From: Proteobacteria bacterium UBA6921
Lineage (GTDB): Bacteria > Pseudomonadota > Gammaproteobacteria > SG8-11
DNA: 41,517 nucleotides
NCBI GenBank assembly: GCA_002450895.1
Contig: DKAR01000168.1
Span: 1 to 41,517, forward strand
Reading direction: 5' to 3'
Below, in pieces: positions 17,401 through 25,017 of the stretch. Every line of letters begins with the position of its first letter. The stretch's first letter is position 1. A program made the translations under genes and the position numbers. The notes beneath the pieces were generated by a model. That model was not told where the DNA came from. It made no database searches and saw nothing but the letters and a program-made list of their open reading frames with translations.

Positions 17401-17754
17401 GGCGCCGCCATTGAAGCATTCCAGGAAGGCAGGGTGCCGGTGTTTCTGATCAGTCTCAAAGCGGGCGGAACCGGGCTCAATCTCACTACAGCAGATACGG
17501 TCATTCACTACGATCCATGGTGGAACCCGGCGGTCGAGAACCAGGCGACCGATCGCGCCTATCGTATCGGCCAGGAAAAACCGGTTTTCGTCTACAAACT
17601 CGTCACGGCGGGCACGGTAGAGGAAGCAATCCTTGACTTGCAAGCCCGCAAGCAAGCGCTGGCGGACGGGCTCTTTGGTGAGAACGGCGAGGCCACTGCC
17701 GCACTCACCATGGACGATCTCAACGCCTTGTTCGCTCCCGCGCCGGAAAACTGA
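14419..17754 (+). CDS. SWIM zinc finger/SNF2-type helicase
   Basis: A 1111-residue protein. Near residue 73 is a SWIM zinc finger (CSCSDQTNCKHVAALLL, pattern CxC-xnCxH). A long middle region is followed by a full SNF2 ATPase: LRPYQQQGVNWLQFL, Walker A ADDMGLGKT near 665, LIIAPTSLMANWERE, DEAQ box near 764, LTGTPMENHLGELWSLFDFL, and the helicase C-terminal part LLFSQFTSMLDLI near 960 and QATDRAYRIGQEKPV near 1041. Bacterial SWIM-SNF2 proteins resemble RapA/HepA-type remodelling ATPases, but their substrate is unknown. The weak ribosome-binding region leaves the start slightly uncertain. No companion restriction or defence genes are adjacent. Confidence 0.93.
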   Translation: MLGYTVKDIQRAVYPPSFERGVAYQRSNRVNGLRIAQDGRLITGMVQGDEREPYRVQVHIRYDDKRSTAIHGACSCSDQTNCKHVAALLLQALEHDEQAPESSEITESAPDEIDFTPAWFERIKAHLAPKDAARKPGAATEHLVYVLTLVATNEGPQVAAQIHVVRKLKSGGYGKALPYSGTRTARYVNDTDRRVLQWMDAFAKSNNAGSLLTGKHGAFLLRELIDTGRCHWSSKDTPPLREGDLRAGKFEWKLLDDGTQQLRCTGDHVDAVLPLEPPWYVDETNAQCGPLTTGFPDQLAGALASAPKLSIEQATQGVTLLESIDTEKRIPRPRQFSQVTQQSAPPVPCLRLFMQAIPVRREHRWEFDASEVFVELAHLSFDYAGVTTDLNDSRRLLTRIDGDHIVRYERNFAHEQEALRQIEQWHWTPLELQLAFNVPPAHLMDFTIQGTDRQERLEQFSIEGINTLRAKGWRVEIAPDYPFRIVEDIGGWYAHLDDDADKNEFDVDLGVTIDGHRVSLLGNFLAIMRRRQRHGMNGERGFSGNGSIVMHLDDGRLLSLPRERVDAVIKALMELHEMQPKRDDEHIRLAKSSAAQLGEIEAALGSDARWDGGEKLREIGERLRDFRGIELAEPPPGFLATLRPYQQQGVNWLQFLTRYGLNGILADDMGLGKTVESLAHLAIEKVSGRMNLPCLIIAPTSLMANWERETRRFAPMLRTLVLHGDQRKKHFDRIAESDVVFTTYPLLLRDEEALLAHEYHLLLLDEAQNIKNVRTKASTVVRRVRANHRLCLTGTPMENHLGELWSLFDFLMPGFLGDERRFQRLYRQPIEKDGDRDRQITLNRRIAPFMLRRTKQEVVKELPPKTEMVRTIALTGGQRELYESVRALLHEKVREEITRNGFERSSVIILDALLKLRQVCCDPRLLKAESLKAATQKAGSAKLEMLMDMLPSLVEEGRRVLLFSQFTSMLDLIKTELNDEGIRFALLTGDTRNRGAAIEAFQEGRVPVFLISLKAGGTGLNLTTADTVIHYDPWWNPAVENQATDRAYRIGQEKPVFVYKLVTAGTVEEAILDLQARKQALADGLFGENGEATAALTMDDLNALFAPAPEN

Positions 17755-17870
17755 CCCGGCACCAAATCGGCACCACTTTTCTCGCCCATTGCTATTCTTA
17801 TCTCGGGTTCGGCAGAATGCCGTGCTCACCTTTTCGTGACATTAAACAAAGCGGTCACAGTCCAAGAACT

Positions 17871-19472
17871 ATGCAGATACACGACGCTGAGCCGTATCGG
17901 AAACTGACAACACCGTTGTCTGCCGAAAAATTCCGCCGTCATTTTTTACTTCTGGTTCTAATGACATGGAATATTCCGCCGATTGTCGGCTTGGGATTCA
18001 TTACGTTCGTAGACATCATGACCCCGAAGCAGATTCTCGGGATTCTTGTAACGCCGCTGGAGCCGCTTTATATCCTGGCTTGGATTGTCGGAACAGCCAT
18101 CTATTTGCCGCGATACGCGGCACCGGTCTCAAACTGGTTGGCGTCCCCGGATCCAAATCACGCGCAAAAAATGATCGACACTGTGCGCGGATTTCCGTTG
18201 CGTTTTTGGGGACTGTTTCTTGTTTACCTGCTACTGGCGCCAGCTTCGGTCATCATTGCGGCGGAGTCCTTCACGGACTTTGTCGCATCACCCATGGATT
18301 GGTTTCGAGTTGAACTCGTTGCACTGATTGTCTCCATCATTGTGGGATTACCAATTTTTTTTCTGGTCATGGATCTGTTTGGGCGCGCGATCGGTGACAT
18401 CGAACTGGCACGACCCATCGTCACGATCCGGACCAAAGTGTTTTTGATCGGTGCGTTGGTCCCCCTGCTGATCGATACCATGTTGGTGCAATATTTCTGG
18501 TCCCGCACACGTTACTTTACCGGTGAAACATTTGTAATCTGGCTGGCACTTGAAGTTGTTGCCGTTGCCGGAAGCCTTGTCTTCGCACACAGCTTTGGTC
18601 AATCACTCCGGCCGCTACGCGCGCTGTTTTCGGCAACACCCGGCGACAACAGCGAACCGGATGGGCGGTTGAAGGCGCAATCCACGGACGAAATCGGAGT
18701 CCTGACAAATCGCTATCGCCGGCTGCTCGATAAACAACGTGACTACAGCAAAGATCTCGAACTGCAGGTGGCTGCTCGAACCTCGGAACTTGAACGCATC
18801 AATCGCGAACTTGAAGCGTTCAGCTACTCGGTCTCCCACGACTTGCGTGCCCCGCTCCGGGGCATTGACGGTTTTAGCAAGGCCCTGCAAGAAGACTACG
18901 GGAATGTTCTCGGCATGGAAGGCACGGCGTACCTGGGTCGCATCCGGCGCGCGACCACAAAAATGGGGCAGCTGATCGACGATCTCATGAATCTTTCCCG
19001 CGTCAATCGGGTTGAACTCGAACCCGTCACGGTAAGTTTGTCTGAACTTGCCGGTGAAATCATTCAAGAACTGAGACTGCGCGATATTACGCGCCATGTT
19101 GAAACCGAAATTGGGACTGTCCCGCCAGTTCGCGGTGATGCACGGCTATTGAAAATTGCGCTGGGGAATCTTCTGGAGAACGCCTGGAAGTACACCAGCA
19201 AGACTCAAGGTGCGCGCATCGAATTTGGATCGCACGTCGAAAACGGCGAGTGTGTTTACTATGTTCGCGACAATGGCGTCGGCTTTGATCCAACGTATTC
19301 TGACAAACTATTCGGTGCGTTCCAGCGCCTGCATACAGAATCCGATTTTCCCGGCACCGGTATTGGCCTGGCCACCTGTCAGCGCATCATTCACCGTCAC
19401 GGCGGTCGCGTGTTTGCGCAGGGAAGTCCGGGACACGGCGCATGCTTCAGTTTTACTCTGGGCCAGGTCTGA
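17871..19472 (+). CDS. Membrane sensor histidine kinase without adjacent response regulator
   Basis: A 533-residue kinase with about six predicted membrane helices in its first 250 residues (for example HFLLLVLMTWNIPPIVGLGF, LEPLYILAWIVGTAIYL, FWGLFLVYLLLAPASVII, VALIVSIIVGLPIFFLVMDL), a short HAMP-like linker and coiled coil, then a HisKA domain with SYSVSHDLRAPLRGI (phosphoacceptor His about residue 323) and an ATPase domain with NLLENAWKYT (N box), DNGVGFD (G1) and GTGIGLATC (G2). The HisKA/ATPase part resembles phytochrome-like kinases. The membrane part is not a known sensor domain. An in-frame ATG 18 codons upstream is an alternative start. No response regulator gene adjoins it. Confidence 0.88.
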   Translation: MQIHDAEPYRKLTTPLSAEKFRRHFLLLVLMTWNIPPIVGLGFITFVDIMTPKQILGILVTPLEPLYILAWIVGTAIYLPRYAAPVSNWLASPDPNHAQKMIDTVRGFPLRFWGLFLVYLLLAPASVIIAAESFTDFVASPMDWFRVELVALIVSIIVGLPIFFLVMDLFGRAIGDIELARPIVTIRTKVFLIGALVPLLIDTMLVQYFWSRTRYFTGETFVIWLALEVVAVAGSLVFAHSFGQSLRPLRALFSATPGDNSEPDGRLKAQSTDEIGVLTNRYRRLLDKQRDYSKDLELQVAARTSELERINRELEAFSYSVSHDLRAPLRGIDGFSKALQEDYGNVLGMEGTAYLGRIRRATTKMGQLIDDLMNLSRVNRVELEPVTVSLSELAGEIIQELRLRDITRHVETEIGTVPPVRGDARLLKIALGNLLENAWKYTSKTQGARIEFGSHVENGECVYYVRDNGVGFDPTYSDKLFGAFQRLHTESDFPGTGIGLATCQRIIHRHGGRVFAQGSPGHGACFSFTLGQV

Positions 19473-19484
19473 GTTGCACTGCGT

Positions 19485-19892
19485 CTACGACTTGCTGACC
19501 GGCGCAATTCCGAGAACATCCCGATTACGCATGTGATCTGCAGTTTTGAAAAGCGACTGTTTCAGGTGTTCGCGGGTAATCGAATCCATCTCGGTTTCAT
19601 CGAGCGCGCGGGTCATGCACATCATCCAGGCATCCCGTTCCGCCGCGCCGATGGGAAAAGGCAGATGACGCGCCCGCAACATTGGATGGCCATACTCCTG
19701 AATATAGAGCTGCGGACCGCCGGTCCAGCCGGAAAGGAACTTGTATAGCTTGTCGCGCGATCCGGACAAATTGGCCGGATGCAGATCGCGGATTATTTTC
19801 GCTTCCGGCAATGCGTCCATGAGATCGTAAAAACGATCCACCAGTCGACGCACGCCGGCGTCACCACCCAACTTTTCAAACAAGGACTGCAT
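19485..19892 (-). CDS. Group II truncated haemoglobin
   Basis: A 135-residue 2/2 globin. Diagnostic parts are SLFEKLGGDAGVRRLVDRFYDLM (with Phe21-Tyr22 at B9/B10), RDLHP, FLSGWTGGPQLYIQEYGHPMLRARHLPFPI carrying the proximal His76 (F8), and ERDAW with Trp89 (G8), the group II hallmark. These proteins bind O2/NO and are linked to oxidative or nitrosative stress. I use the internal ATG with GGAAAG six bases upstream; the longer reading (13 more residues) starts too close to a TATAAT box to be translated from that promoter. Ends 12 bp from the convergent histidine kinase gene. Confidence 0.92.
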   Translation of the reverse strand: MQSLFEKLGGDAGVRRLVDRFYDLMDALPEAKIIRDLHPANLSGSRDKLYKFLSGWTGGPQLYIQEYGHPMLRARHLPFPIGAAERDAWMMCMTRALDETEMDSITREHLKQSLFKTADHMRNRDVLGIAPVSKS

Positions 19893-19934
19893 TGTCATCT
19901 TTCCAGTTTTAAGAATCTCAAACTGCGCCATGGA

Positions 19935-19940
19935 ATTATA
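19935..19940 (-). promoter_or_regulatory. -10 box of the truncated haemoglobin gene
   Basis: A perfect TATAAT on the minus strand, 43 bases upstream of the chosen start. No consensus -35 is visible at 17 bp, where AAAGGA stands. Confidence 0.45.
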
Positions 19941-19990
19941 CCGGACATTGGCTAAACTCCTTTCGAAACTGTTGGCGAGTTCTCGGTTTT

Positions 19991-20446
19991 ATGCGCGTTT
20001 TGCTTTTTGCCGCTCTTATGGCAGGTCTTTCGAGCCCGAGTGCTTTCGCCGCTCCGGATCCGGCTGAACTGCAATGCGGCGCGAAGTTCAGTGCCCCGGC
20101 AGACATACAAAAATGCCTGTCGGATGCGTTGGAACAGGCGGAGCTCAAACTTGCCCAGGCGCAGGATCAGCTCAAGCTCGCACTGCAGGAAGCCCGCCCA
20201 CAACTCAGGAACTTGCATACCCGCACGCTTGAAGCCGTGGAGTCGATGATGAACAAGGCGCAGGATGCATGGCGCGATTTTCGCGAGAACCGTTGCGAGT
20301 ACTTGCGTGACCTTCACGGGGCGCTCGGCGAAGACGCCATGGAATACACGGCGTGCGGTCTCAAGATGGTACGAGAGCGCACCCGGGAACTGGTGGAGGA
20401 AGCGCGCTTTTGGTCGGATAAACTCCCGGCCGCGTCTCAGCCGTAA
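19991..20446 (+). CDS. LprI-like (DUF1311) exported protein
   Basis: A 151-residue precursor with signal peptide (RVLLFAALMAGLSSPSAFA). The mature part has four cysteines, and the C-terminal half shows the LprI/DUF1311 pattern: a coiled-coil-like helix EQAELKLAQAQDQLKLALQEAR, then AQDAWRDFRENRCEYLRDLHGALGEDAMEYTACGLKMVRERTRELV, with the aromatic Trp-Arg-x-x-Arg and paired cysteines expected to form a disulfide. LprI of Mycobacterium inhibits lysozyme, but most members are uncharacterised, so inhibition is only one possibility. Divergent from the haemoglobin gene. Confidence 0.8.
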   Translation: MRVLLFAALMAGLSSPSAFAAPDPAELQCGAKFSAPADIQKCLSDALEQAELKLAQAQDQLKLALQEARPQLRNLHTRTLEAVESMMNKAQDAWRDFRENRCEYLRDLHGALGEDAMEYTACGLKMVRERTRELVEEARFWSDKLPAASQP

Positions 20447-20464
20447 ACTTGCCGTTCCACAGCG

Positions 20465-21013
20465 TTAGTCATCGTTCGCAATCGGCAATTTGATTCGGCC
20501 AGCCGATACGAGTTCGTCAATGTATCCCAGCTTTGACATGTCGCGGATCCGCATTGGGTAAAGCACGCCATCCAGATGGTCGCACTCATGTTGCACTACG
20601 CGCGCGTGAAACCCGTCGACGGTGCGGTCGATCGCCGCGCCTTTGGGATCGAACCCGCAATAACGAATCCGGTCAAATCGCTCAACCTGGCCACGTAATC
20701 CGGGCACGGACAAGCAGCCCTCCCAATCTTCGCTCTTCTCACTGCCGATCGGCTCAATGACGGGGTTGAGCAGCACGGTGACCGGAACCGATTCTCGCCC
20801 GGGATAGCGCGGATTGGAGTCGAAACCGAAGATTACGATGCGCAGGCCGATACCGATTTGCGGCGCCGCCAATCCCGCGCCGTTCGCGACCTTCATCGTA
20901 TCGAACATGTCCGCGATCAACGCATGCAGCTCCGGTGTGTCGAACGCGGTCACAGGTTCGGCCACCTGGTTTAGAAATGGATTTCCCATGCGCAGAATCT
21001 TGCGGGCGGTCAT
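20465..21013 (-). CDS. def: Peptide deformylase
   Basis: Removes the N-formyl group from new proteins. The 182-residue product contains all three catalytic motifs: GAGLAAPQIG (45-54), EGCLS with metal ligand Cys100, and HECDH (142-146) with two His ligands and catalytic Glu143. The start TARKILRMGNPFL is typical of the family; the frame continues 35 codons upstream without family similarity. No fmt gene adjoins it, so this may be a second, stand-alone deformylase as found in many proteobacteria. It diverges from csiV with only about 37 bp between the starts. Confidence 0.95.
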   Translation of the reverse strand: MTARKILRMGNPFLNQVAEPVTAFDTPELHALIADMFDTMKVANGAGLAAPQIGIGLRIVIFGFDSNPRYPGRESVPVTVLLNPVIEPIGSEKSEDWEGCLSVPGLRGQVERFDRIRYCGFDPKGAAIDRTVDGFHARVVQHECDHLDGVLYPMRIRDMSKLGYIDELVSAGRIKLPIANDD

Positions 21014-21050
21014 AGGCAGACATTTGAAAATGGAGTTAGTATTAGCCCCC

Positions 21051-21968
21051 ATGTTAATCGAATCCCGAAAATTGCGGCACCTCGTCTGCGCGCTTGTCAC
21101 CATTGTGGCATCCGGCAATGTGTGGGCCGCCGGCGAAAAAGAGAAAGAAGCACCGACGGTTTATCACCTGGAAGTGGTGCTGTTTCGGCACGCAGACACG
21201 CAAGCGGTCGCCAAGGAACGCTGGCCGGAGATCTATGGCGTCGACTCCGTCGACCGTCTCGTCTATGTCACACCACAGCCGCTCGCGCCCGTTGCTGCGC
21301 CGACCCCGGTCGCCGCGCCAGCGACAAAACCCGGCGCGACCAAGCCTGCGGTCGCCACAGCGCCGCCACCAGCAGCTCCTGCCGCGCCCGATCCGAGTGC
21401 AGACTGGTTTCATTTCCTGGGACAACGCGACTTCAAGCTCACTTCGACCGTCGCCAAGATTTCCAAATTGCCGGGCTATGAAGTCCTGCTGCATACCGCC
21501 TGGCGCCAACCCGCGTTTGATTTTCAGGAAAGCGCGGCAGCCTACGTTTTTGATGGCATGCTCTTTCCGGAACACTCCATGGCCGACCTCGCCTCTTCCA
21601 CAGTGAGTACGCCGGTGGAGGAGGAACCGCCGAGCCCGGAATTCAACCCACCGCGATTTTCCGGAACCATCAAGCTCGCCGCAGGACGCTATTTGCACGT
21701 CGCGCTGGATCTTTTGTTACGCGGCGTCGCGCAAACTCCGGAGTCCGTGGATGCCGCAGGAAACCTGGTGGAAAACCCGCACTACGTCATCCAGGGATAT
21801 CGACTGAACGAAACGCGGCGCGTGAGAATCGGTGAGGTGCACTACTTCGACCATCCCGCCTTTGGCGCGCTGGTCCTGGTTGCCGCGACAGAAAAGAAGA
21901 AAGGCGCCAACGTTGAGAAGGAAACCGTCGGCGACGCACCGATACCTTCCGGCGGTCCAGACGACTAG
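21051..21968 (+). CDS. csiV: CsiV-family peptidoglycan-binding periplasmic protein
   Basis: A 305-residue precursor with signal peptide (LRHLVCALVTIVASGNVWA). The family pattern is seen in YHLEVVLFRHADTQAVAKERWPE near the mature N-terminus, the LTSTVAKISKLPGYEVLLHTAWRQP core, and IKLAAGRYLHVALDLLLR with YVIQGYRLNETRRVRIGEVHYFDHPAFGALVLV near the C-terminus. A proline/alanine-rich linker (about residues 80-120) divides two halves. CsiV of Vibrio cholerae binds peptidoglycan and affects growth with D-amino acids; its role here is inferred. An ATG seven codons upstream is possible. In Pseudomonas the homologue lies beside mfd and the phosphorylase/nagZ genes; here mfd is 8.4 kb away. Confidence 0.85.
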   Translation: MLIESRKLRHLVCALVTIVASGNVWAAGEKEKEAPTVYHLEVVLFRHADTQAVAKERWPEIYGVDSVDRLVYVTPQPLAPVAAPTPVAAPATKPGATKPAVATAPPPAAPAAPDPSADWFHFLGQRDFKLTSTVAKISKLPGYEVLLHTAWRQPAFDFQESAAAYVFDGMLFPEHSMADLASSTVSTPVEEEPPSPEFNPPRFSGTIKLAAGRYLHVALDLLLRGVAQTPESVDAAGNLVENPHYVIQGYRLNETRRVRIGEVHYFDHPAFGALVLVAATEKKKGANVEKETVGDAPIPSGGPDD

Positions 21969-21978
21969 GCGCAAAGAA

Positions 21979-22719
21979 TTACAACGTCGGGATGACTTTT
22001 TCCAGCAAGGCCCGAACGCGATCGATCCCGGCCACCAGATTTTTTTCGATGTCTTCCATGGTGATTTCAGCGGGTCCGCGTCCTGCGGCCTGGTTCGCAA
22101 TGACGGCACACGTCGCGTAACACAGCTCGAGTTCGCGCGCCAAGGCGGCTTCTGGCATGCCCGTCATTCCGACGATATCGCAGCCGTCACGCTCCATTCG
22201 ATTGATCTCCGCCGCCGTCTCCAGGCGTGGACCTTGAGTTGCGCCGTACGTTCCGCGGTCAGCAATCGGAATCCCCGCGTCCCGTGCCGCCGCCAGCAGC
22301 GCCTCCCGCAGTTCCTCACAATACGGATGCGTGAAATCGATATGGGTGACGTGCGTGAGGCCTTCTTCAAAAAACGTGTTCACACGCGACCACGTGTAGT
22401 CGACGATCTGGTCCGGGATGATCAGGCTGGCGGGCGCCAGATCCGCACGAATGCCGCCCACGGCGGCGACGGCGATTATTTTTTCGACGCCAGCTTCTTT
22501 CAACGTCCAAAGATTGGCTCGGTAGTTCACCTTGTGCGGCGGAATTGTGTGTCCGTATCCATGACGCGGCAGGAAAATGATGTCTTGGCCATTGAGGACA
22601 CCCCGTGTGATGGGTCCCGACGGTTCCCCGTACGGCGTCTGGACGATCTGGCGTTCCTTGATCTCAAGGTTCTTGAGTGATGTCAGTCCGGTACCGCCGA
22701 TGATTGCAATCTTTGTCAC
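21979..22719 (-). CDS. S-methyl-5'-thioinosine phosphorylase
   Basis: Cleaves methylthioinosine with phosphate to hypoxanthine and methylthioribose 1-phosphate. The 246-residue protein has the PNP/MTAP fold: phosphate loop IIGGTG (7-11), LPRHG (50-54), the strongly conserved HKVNYRANLWTLKEAG, VTHIDFTHPY, TQGPRLETAAEI and DIVGMTGMPEAALARELELCYA. It closely follows the Pseudomonas enzyme characterised as MTI-specific rather than the adenosine form, as I recall that sequence; specificity itself is not visible. It is the last gene of the minus-strand operon, 18 bp after hpt, whose enzyme would use the hypoxanthine it makes. Confidence 0.88.
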   Translation of the reverse strand: MTKIAIIGGTGLTSLKNLEIKERQIVQTPYGEPSGPITRGVLNGQDIIFLPRHGYGHTIPPHKVNYRANLWTLKEAGVEKIIAVAAVGGIRADLAPASLIIPDQIVDYTWSRVNTFFEEGLTHVTHIDFTHPYCEELREALLAAARDAGIPIADRGTYGATQGPRLETAAEINRMERDGCDIVGMTGMPEAALARELELCYATCAVIANQAAGRGPAEITMEDIEKNLVAGIDRVRALLEKVIPTL

Positions 22720-22737
22720 GTGTTCCCCACTTCCTGT

Positions 22738-23289
22738 TTACGAGCCTTTTACCGCGAAGATGCCCTTCGCATTACGAAGATAGCCTTTGTAATCCATTCC
22801 GAAACCAAACACATATCGGTCATCGACTTCGAGCCCGACAAAATCTGCTTCGAACCCGTTCTTGCGATCGTGGCGTTTGTTCACCAGCACCGCGCTGTAG
22901 ACCGCGGACGCACCATCGGCCTTGCACGCCTTCACGATTTCCGCGAGCGTGATGCCTTCGTCGAGAATATCGTCGACCGCAATCACCACGCGCCCCTTAA
23001 GCGGTACGCGCGGCCGGGCGATCCATGCCAGTTGCCCGCCCTGCGTCTGGTTCGCGTAGCGCGTTGCATGCACGTAGTCGAGCCGCAGCGGAAAGCGCAA
23101 TCGCGGCAAGAGCTGGCCTGTCAGGATAATCCCACCGGTCATCACACACAGGATCAACGGATCGAGTCCATCGACTTTGCGTGTAATGGCGGTCGCCAGT
23201 TTATCAATCGCCGTCTGAACCTCTTCGGCGGTGTAAAGACATTCAGCCTCTTCGCTGACGCGTTTGGCTTCCTCGGCGGTAATCGACAT
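22738..23289 (-). CDS. hpt: Hypoxanthine-guanine phosphoribosyltransferase
   Basis: Converts hypoxanthine or guanine plus PRPP to IMP or GMP. The 183-residue protein shows the PRPP-binding loop VVIAVDDILDEGITL with Asp106-Asp107, the PPi loop region LCVMTGGIILTG, the flexible-loop segment VHATRYANQTQGGQLAWI, and FVGLEVDDRYVFGFGMDYKGYLRN that closes over the purine. The ATG has GAGG four bases upstream; the longer open frame overlaps nagZ and lacks similarity. Placed between nagZ and the methylthioinosine phosphorylase gene, so it recovers the purine released by that enzyme. Confidence 0.93.
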   Translation of the reverse strand: MSITAEEAKRVSEEAECLYTAEEVQTAIDKLATAITRKVDGLDPLILCVMTGGIILTGQLLPRLRFPLRLDYVHATRYANQTQGGQLAWIARPRVPLKGRVVIAVDDILDEGITLAEIVKACKADGASAVYSAVLVNKRHDRKNGFEADFVGLEVDDRYVFGFGMDYKGYLRNAKGIFAVKGS

Positions 23290-23345
23290 GGCCTCTTCTC
23301 TATGACGTTCCGCGCGGCGCGCGGCCGCCACCAGAGTAATACACG

Positions 23346-24398
23346 TTAGAGCTTCAAATCGAGCGTTGAATCTTCTGCCAGTTCGTTGAGCTTGGTGACA
23401 GCGCGATGCCACTCCGCCTGCTGGAAGAGTTCCTCGCGAGTGATCGGTTTTCGTCCATGCATGCGAATCAGGCGGGCGTGCGCCGCCGGGTCGTCATAGT
23501 GCCCGAGTCCGTCCAGTACTTCCATGGCTCGTTCCGGCTTGTTGCACACCAGCGCCATGTCGCACCCGGCGGCCAACGCGGCGCGCGCACGATCCACATA
23601 GCTTCCGGCCACGCTGGCACCTTCCATACTCAGGTCATCGCTGAAAATAACCCCCTGAAATCCAAGCCGTGCGCGCAATACATCCTTAAGCCAGAACGCG
23701 GAAAACCCGGCGGGCCGCGAATCCACGGCGGTGTAGTTCACATGGGCCGGCATGATCGCTTCCATGCCGAAGTGCACCATGCGCTCAAACGGCACCATGT
23801 CATCAACGCTGATTTCGTCCAGCGTGCGCGGATCCACCGGAATATCGACATGGGAATCCGCCACGCAACTCCCATGTCCGGGAAAGTGTTTCCCGGTCGC
23901 GGCCATACCAGCGAAGTGCATGCCGCGCATGTAGGCATGGGCGAGATCAGCAACCGCATCCGGCATGCTGTGAAATGCGCGATCGCCGATGACCTGGCTG
24001 ACGCCACGATCCAGATCCAGCACGGGCGTGAAACTGAAATCGATACCGACGGCGCGCAATTCAACCGCCATAACCCAGCCGAAGGTTTCGGCCAGCTCGC
24101 GCGCATGTCGCGGGTCGCGGTCATACAAGTGACCCAGGCGGCGCACGGGTGGCAAGCGCGTGAAGCCGTCGCGAAACCGCTGCACGCGGCCGCCTTCATG
24201 ATCCACGCACACGAGCAATGGCGGCGTCCGCAGCGCGTGAATTTCCGCGGTCAGTGCCGCAATCTGTTCCGGGCTTTCAAAATTGCGCGAAAAATAAATG
24301 ACCGCCCCGACGAGCGGATGCAAAAGCATCTCCCGCTCTTCCGGCAGCAGCGTTTTGCCCTTCAAATCCACCATGACGGGGCCGAGCGACATCGTCAT
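23346..24398 (-). CDS. nagZ: Beta-N-acetylhexosaminidase (glycoside hydrolase 3)
   Basis: Cytosolic enzyme that removes GlcNAc from anhydromuropeptides. The 350-residue protein has VDHEGGRVQRF (66-75), the loop KHFPGHGSCVADSH (170-183) with the catalytic His-Asp pair of NagZ, MPAHVNYTAVD and the nucleophile motif SDDLSM (253-258). The two-domain C-terminal region of larger GH3 enzymes is absent, as usual for NagZ. AGGA precedes the start by four bases. Its substrates are imported by AmpG, encoded two genes upstream, and its product amounts influence beta-lactamase induction in species carrying ampR/ampC. Confidence 0.97.
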   Translation of the reverse strand: MTMSLGPVMVDLKGKTLLPEEREMLLHPLVGAVIYFSRNFESPEQIAALTAEIHALRTPPLLVCVDHEGGRVQRFRDGFTRLPPVRRLGHLYDRDPRHARELAETFGWVMAVELRAVGIDFSFTPVLDLDRGVSQVIGDRAFHSMPDAVADLAHAYMRGMHFAGMAATGKHFPGHGSCVADSHVDIPVDPRTLDEISVDDMVPFERMVHFGMEAIMPAHVNYTAVDSRPAGFSAFWLKDVLRARLGFQGVIFSDDLSMEGASVAGSYVDRARAALAAGCDMALVCNKPERAMEVLDGLGHYDDPAAHARLIRMHGRKPITREELFQQAEWHRAVTKLNELAEDSTLDLKL

Positions 24399-24492
24399 TG
24401 ATTCCTGTTGTTTCGACTATTTGCCTTGAAGTGTAGCGTGCAAGTGCGTGAAGCACCAATGAAACGAGGGCCAACGAACTTCGCGTCGTGCA

Positions 24493-24978
24493 TTACCCTT
24501 CGATCACGACACGGGTTCCCGACGGCACGCGCTCAAACAAGTCGATCACCTCGGCGTTGCGCATTTTCACACAGCCGTGTGAACTCGGAATGCCCATCGC
24601 GTCTTCGTCAGGGCATCCGTGGATGTAGATGTAGCGACGCATGGTATCCACGTTGCCGAAACGATTCTTGCCCGGCTCCTTGCCACTGAGCCAGAGAATG
24701 CGCGTGAGAATCCAGTCGCGATTCGGAAATTTTTCGCGATACCCGGGTTCGAATACCTCTCCGGTCGGGCGACGGCGAACGAACACCGTGTTGGCCGGCG
24801 CGCCGGCGCCGATCTTGGCGCGGATTACGTGCACGCCGCGCGGCGTGCATTCACTGCCGTTGATTTCGCCGGCGCCGTTCTTCGCCGTTGAAACAGAATA
24901 GGATCTTACGACGCGCTCGCCTTCCATCAGGTCGAGCCGCTGCTTCGGTATGGAAACCTTGATCCAGAGTTGGGTCAT
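24493..24978 (-). CDS. YkuD-domain protein without signal peptide; candidate cytosolic L,D-carboxypeptidase
   Basis: A 161-residue protein consisting almost only of a YkuD (L,D-transpeptidase) domain, with catalytic motif IHGCPDEDAMGIPSSHGCVKMRN: His120, Ser133, His134 and nucleophile Cys136. The N-terminus TQLWIKVSIPKQRLDLMEGE runs straight into the fold with no signal peptide or membrane anchor, so it should be cytosolic, where there is no cross-linked wall. Between nagZ and ampG, the fitting role is L,D-carboxypeptidase on recycled tetrapeptides, as reported for ElsL of Acinetobacter baumannii (from memory). An ATG eight codons earlier gives the same conclusion. Transpeptidase activity cannot be excluded from sequence. 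Confidence 0.88.
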   Translation of the reverse strand: MTQLWIKVSIPKQRLDLMEGERVVRSYSVSTAKNGAGEINGSECTPRGVHVIRAKIGAGAPANTVFVRRRPTGEVFEPGYREKFPNRDWILTRILWLSGKEPGKNRFGNVDTMRRYIYIHGCPDEDAMGIPSSHGCVKMRNAEVIDLFERVPSGTRVVIEG

Positions 24979-25017
24979 ACGTGCATCACGCGCGTGGAAC
25001 ACCCTGACAGTGTGCGG

